From GCA-002282575 sp964519885 (GTDB lineage: Bacteria > Pseudomonadota > Gammaproteobacteria > Thiomicrospirales > Thiomicrospiraceae), in assembly GCA_964519885.1 (NCBI GenBank), contig CAZFLX010000008.1, forward strand, positions 1 to 64,000: a DNA stretch of 64,000 nt. Direction: 5' to 3'. Positions 61,373 through 64,000 of the stretch are shown one piece after another (position 1 is the first letter of the stretch; each line of letters starts with the position of its first letter). The notes under the pieces are model-generated. The model was given only the letters and a program-made list of their open reading frames with translations, searched no databases and had not been told where the DNA came from. The position numbers and the translations under genes are program-made.

Positions 61373-62519
61373 TGGGTGGGTTAAGAAAAAAGTAGGCGAC
61401 TTATTTGAAGTGCAATTAGGTAAAATGTTGAACCAATTGGCTAAAGAGCAAAACCCCCAGTATGAATATTTAGGGAACTCTGATATTCAGTGGGGAAAAA
61501 TCAACACAGAAAATCTAAACACAATGTTCTTTAGTGTTAGAGAAATTCAAAAATTTCATCTTGCTTGTGGTGATATATTGATGTGTGAGGGTGGCGAAGT
61601 TGGGCGATGTGCGATTTGGAAAAACCAAAAGCAAGATATACTTTACCAAAAAGCCATTCACAGATTAAGATCCAAAGGAAATATCATTCCAGAATACTTC
61701 TATGGCTACATGATAAGCATTGCAGGAACTAAATTACTTGATGATTTTACAACAAAAACAAGTATCGCTCATTTAACGCAAGAGAAACTATTAGAATTGC
61801 CCGTAATAGTCCCACCACTCCCCGAACAAAAGAAAATCGCCCAAATCCTATCCACTTGGGACAAAGCCATCACAACTACCGAAGAACTGATTGCCAACAG
61901 TCAACAGCAGAAAAAAGCCCTAATGCAACAACTGCTGACAGGTAAAAAACGCTTGCTTGATGACAATGGGGTTAGGTTTAGTGGGGAGTGGGAAAAGGTT
62001 AAATTAAAAGATGTCTGCCAAATTAAAACAGGTAAAAAAGACGTTAATGAAGGCAATCCAGATGGTAAGTACGCATTTTTCACTTGTGCAAATGAACCGA
62101 CTAAAAGCGATAGCTATTCTTATGATTGCGAAGCATTACTAATTGCTGGAAATGGGATTCTTGGCAAGACTCACTACTACAATGGCAAATTTGAAGCTTA
62201 TCAACGTACTTATATCCTGTCTGACTTTTTGAAAGAATTAAATGTTCAATATCTTCATCAATTTATTCTTTATTGGTTACTCCGAGATATTGAACGTGAA
62301 AAGCAGCACGGTGCAATGCCATACATAAAGTTGGGGTTATTACAAAACTTTATTGTTTTCTTTCCTTCAAAAGACGAACAACAAAAAATCGCTTCAGTTC
62401 TATCTTCAGCCGATCAAGAGATTGAGCTATTACAAAGCAAACTAACGGCACTCAAACAAGAGAAAAAAGCACTGATGCAACAATTGTTGACGGGGAAACG
62501 GAGAGTGAAAGTTGGCTAA
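61362..62519 (+). CDS. hsdS: Type I restriction specificity subunit HsdS
   Basis: A 385-residue full-length S subunit with two target-recognition domains. The first begins MLPNGWVKKKVGDLFEVQLG, the second FSGEWEKVKLKDVCQIKTGK. Each half ends in the same helical spacer, EEL...QQQKKALMQQLLTGKKR and LKQEKKALMQQLLTGKRR, which sets the distance between the two recognised half sites. The start at 61362 overlaps fic. Its stop overlaps the remnant 5' end of an earlier hsdR (TTGGCTAA). Confidence 0.94.
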   Translation: MLPNGWVKKKVGDLFEVQLGKMLNQLAKEQNPQYEYLGNSDIQWGKINTENLNTMFFSVREIQKFHLACGDILMCEGGEVGRCAIWKNQKQDILYQKAIHRLRSKGNIIPEYFYGYMISIAGTKLLDDFTTKTSIAHLTQEKLLELPVIVPPLPEQKKIAQILSTWDKAITTTEELIANSQQQKKALMQQLLTGKKRLLDDNGVRFSGEWEKVKLKDVCQIKTGKKDVNEGNPDGKYAFFTCANEPTKSDSYSYDCEALLIAGNGILGKTHYYNGKFEAYQRTYILSDFLKELNVQYLHQFILYWLLRDIEREKQHGAMPYIKLGLLQNFIVFFPSKDEQQKIASVLSSADQEIELLQSKLTALKQEKKALMQQLLTGKRRVKVG

Positions 62520-62595
62520 CCAACTCATCGCTAAATTCCACGAAGAAGTCAGTGCTAAGATTCCTGCGCTGACTTTATTAATCAAACTTGGTTAA
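62512..62595 (+). pseudogene. Remnant of hsdR 5' end
   Basis: From TTG at 62512 (overlapping the hsdS stop) the frame reads ANQLIAKFHEEVSAKIPAL and on to a stop at 62593. It matches the N-terminus of the intact hsdR at 63845; 74 bases (62521-62594 against 63851-63924) are about 88% identical, and many of the differences are silent. The rest of this copy is gone, replaced by the toxin-antitoxin cassette. Confidence 0.82.
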
Positions 62596-62675
62596 AGCCC
62601 CATGCTTGACAAGCATTCTACTTGAGTTGATAATTTTCTCATGAGTGCCATTTTGGCACACGAAAGGAGGAAGCT

Positions 62676-62954
62676 ATGGCTACTGCTACACTACCCAGAA
62701 TTACTGCTCGTGTTGACGCTGACACGCAGAGCTTGTTATCTCAGGCAGCGGCGGTCATGGGCATGACCAGCATGAATGCCTTTGTACTCAATGCGGCGAT
62801 TGAAAAAGCGAAATTGATTTTGTTACAAGAAAAGACATTATCCTTATCGCTTCGTGACGCACAGGCCTTGGTGAATGCACTGGATGCCCCAGCACAAACC
62901 CATGATCGCTTACAAAAGGCGGCTAAACGTTACCATCAGCTAAACAACGCATGA
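62676..62954 (+). CDS. DUF1778 antitoxin (TacA-like)
   Basis: A 92-residue ribbon-helix-helix antitoxin. TARVDADTQSLLSQAAAVMG and MTSMNAFVLNAAIEKAKLIL form the DNA-binding part, and SLRDAQALVNALDAPAQTHD the toxin-binding tail. A very good ribosome-binding site (AAAGGAGG) lies eight to twelve bases upstream. It overlaps the GNAT toxin gene by four bases, the usual TacA-TacT layout, and is expected to repress the pair. Confidence 0.92.
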   Translation: MATATLPRITARVDADTQSLLSQAAAVMGMTSMNAFVLNAAIEKAKLILLQEKTLSLSLRDAQALVNALDAPAQTHDRLQKAAKRYHQLNNA

Positions 62955-63445
62955 TTAGTGTTAAGCTGGACAAGTCACTCCATAATAGAGAAGCCTTTGA
63001 TTGTGGGGTAGAGACATTAAACCATTATTTGTTAATGATGGCTAACCAACAATCGAGTAAAGACAATGCGCGTACTTATGTGTTGGCGAATGCGTTGGAT
63101 GATCGTGAGATTATAGGTTTTTATACCTTAACTATGGGTAGGCTCAACCTGAGCGCTTTACCTGAAAACTTGCAAAAGAAGCATCATAATGCCCATTCAG
63201 CGGGTTTAATTGCCCGTTTGGCGGTGGATAAGCAATTTGCTAAACAAGGTTATGGTGAGTGGTTGTTAATTGATGCCTTAAACAGATTACTCGATGCCAG
63301 TGAAACCGTTGGTTTTCCGTTGGTGTTGGTGGATGCGAAAGATGGGGTTGCTGGTTTTTATGAACGCTTTGGCTTTAAGTCTTTTGCTGACGAAGCCAAT
63401 AAATTGTTCATGACTATAGCTGACATCAGAGCTAACATCACATAA
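62951..63445 (+). CDS. GNAT-family toxin (TacT-like)
   Basis: A 164-residue acetyltransferase of the TacT/AtaT type that blocks translation by acetylating aminoacyl-tRNA. NREAFDCGVETLNHYLLMMA is the usual N-terminal region, and GLIARLAVDKQFAKQGYGEW contains the acetyl-CoA motif (Q/R-x-x-G-x-G/A); FYERFGFKSF is the C-terminal GNAT signature with the catalytic Tyr. It follows the antitoxin with an ATGA overlap. The target in this organism is inferred from family data. Confidence 0.93.
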   Translation: MISVKLDKSLHNREAFDCGVETLNHYLLMMANQQSSKDNARTYVLANALDDREIIGFYTLTMGRLNLSALPENLQKKHHNAHSAGLIARLAVDKQFAKQGYGEWLLIDALNRLLDASETVGFPLVLVDAKDGVAGFYERFGFKSFADEANKLFMTIADIRANIT

Positions 63446-63458
63446 TATATGCGAAGAC

Positions 63459-63848
63459 ATGGTTTTTAGTGCAAGTGACTTAGCGTCAAATACAGGTGAC
63501 TTCAACTTAAATACAAGTGAGTTAAGTGTTAATACAGATGACCTACCAGAAGCTCTAAAAAATGCGATTAAAGAACTAACGCCCAAAGCGAGAAAAGATG
63601 CTTTATGGCCAATTATTATCTGGCTGTGCGCCTTAAGACCTATGTCGGCTGACAAAATAGCTCAGATTATTGGCAGAAAAACTAACGCATTAAAAGCAAG
63701 CCACCTAACTTTGTTGAGAGAAAAGCAGAACTACATTCAGTACCTCTACCCAGAAGTCATAAACCATCCCGAACAGGCTTACATCTCAACAGAGTCTGGA
63801 AAGCAATGGCTCAAACAACAAACTATCTATAGTGATCAAAACTCATGA
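63459..63848 (+). CDS. Winged-helix-like small protein upstream of hsdR
   Basis: A 129-residue protein. The C-terminal ~90 residues (LPEALKNAIKELTPKARKDA, LRPMSADKIAQIIGRKTNAL, YPEVINHPEQAYISTESGKQ) look like the winged-helix end of AlbA_2/RecG-like ATP-binding regulators, without the ATPase part. It could be a detached domain or a small regulator. The N-terminal ~25 residues are low complexity (SNTGDFNLNTSELSVNTDDL). Its stop overlaps the hsdR start (ATGA), so it is coupled with restriction. Function unknown. Confidence 0.7.
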   Translation: MVFSASDLASNTGDFNLNTSELSVNTDDLPEALKNAIKELTPKARKDALWPIIIWLCALRPMSADKIAQIIGRKTNALKASHLTLLREKQNYIQYLYPEVINHPEQAYISTESGKQWLKQQTIYSDQNS

Positions 63849-64000
63849 GCCAACCCATCGCAAAATTCCACGAAGAAGTCAGTGCTAAGATACCAGCGCT
63901 GACCTTATTAACCAATTTGGGTTATGTGTTTATTCCGCCAGAACAAGCGGCACAGATGCGAGATTCGCTGTCGTCGGTGGTGTTGGTGGATGTGTTGCGT
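63845..64000 (+). CDS. hsdR: Type I restriction endonuclease subunit R (partial, runs off window)
   Basis: The first 52 codons of the R (ATPase/nuclease) subunit. The reading begins MSQPIAKFHEEVSAKIPALT and continues NLGYVFIPPEQAAQMRDSLS before the window edge. It is coupled to the winged-helix gene by ATGA. Identification rests on context (hsdS, hsdM upstream) and on the N-terminus, since motor and nuclease motifs lie beyond position 64000. Confidence 0.82.
   Translation, partial: MSQPIAKFHEEVSAKIPALTLLTNLGYVFIPPEQAAQMRDSLSSVVLVDVLR

Overview
The window is a scaffolded (two 100-N gaps) piece of a gammaproteobacterial chromosome of moderate GC. This is inferred from the atp operon next to parB-parA-rsmG-mnmG (the usual near-origin neighbourhood), GreB, YgiQ, RlmJ, YqgE-RuvX-PyrB with a non-catalytic dihydroorotase, long-form QueF and SelO. 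I cannot name the genus from sequence alone; a sulfur-oxidising or methylotrophic gammaproteobacterium would fit. No tRNA, rRNA, CRISPR array or classical IS element was recognised.

Layout. 1-6039: F1Fo ATP synthase operon (minus strand, atpD cut by the window edge) led by an AtpZ-like protein and AtpI. 6191-10447: parB, parA, rsmG and mnmG. 10510-20154: mixed housekeeping genes (YgiQ, a DsrE-like periplasmic protein, a Tat-exported DUF882 peptidase, PhnA-like protein, GreB, DUF3833 lipoprotein with a chalcone-isomerase-fold protein, MFS and SSF transporters), with a MITE-like inverted repeat at 14206-14332. 20246-21020: a PIN-type toxin-antitoxin pair bracketed by 38-bp imperfect direct repeats. 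21024-33494: Bax-like glucosaminidase, TauE-like protein, PhnN, Ppk1-Ppx polyphosphate pair, two tandem HDOD proteins, M48 lipoprotein protease, RlmJ, an orphan flagellin, SelO. 33602-40834: QueF, YqgE, RuvX, PyrB, PyrX, HemB, AroE. 40852-41916: two repeat-rich coiled-coil membrane proteins.

42037-50526 is the most unusual region. A giant Ig-like repeat protein and a lipoprotein with a (Gly-Gly-Thr-Thr-Thr-Pro)n tract are encoded together on the minus strand. Divergent from them are an XRE-HTH/NBR1-Ig-like protein, broken in frame by seven GCCA tetranucleotide repeats, and a GT60-type (PF11397) glycosyltransferase. Three copies of one 18-bp palindrome (TGTAAAY-N4-RTTTACA) lie in the shared 303-bp intergenic region. 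The arrangement suggests a phase-variable, possibly glycosylated surface-protein locus. The parts are visible; the functional link is inference.

50511-52383 holds the type II secretion genes gspL-gspM-gspN (gspN short). 52488-57496 is an operon of three tyrosine recombinases plus a small HTH/coiled-coil protein, matching the published ginABCD signature of GInt genomic islands. A dif-like palindrome and short imperfect repeats lie at its edges. 57673-64000 is a type I restriction-modification operon (single-TRD S-like gene, hsdM, dinD, fic, hsdS, hsdR) into which a DUF1778/GNAT toxin-antitoxin pair and a winged-helix gene are inserted, leaving a broken second copy of the hsdR 5' end.
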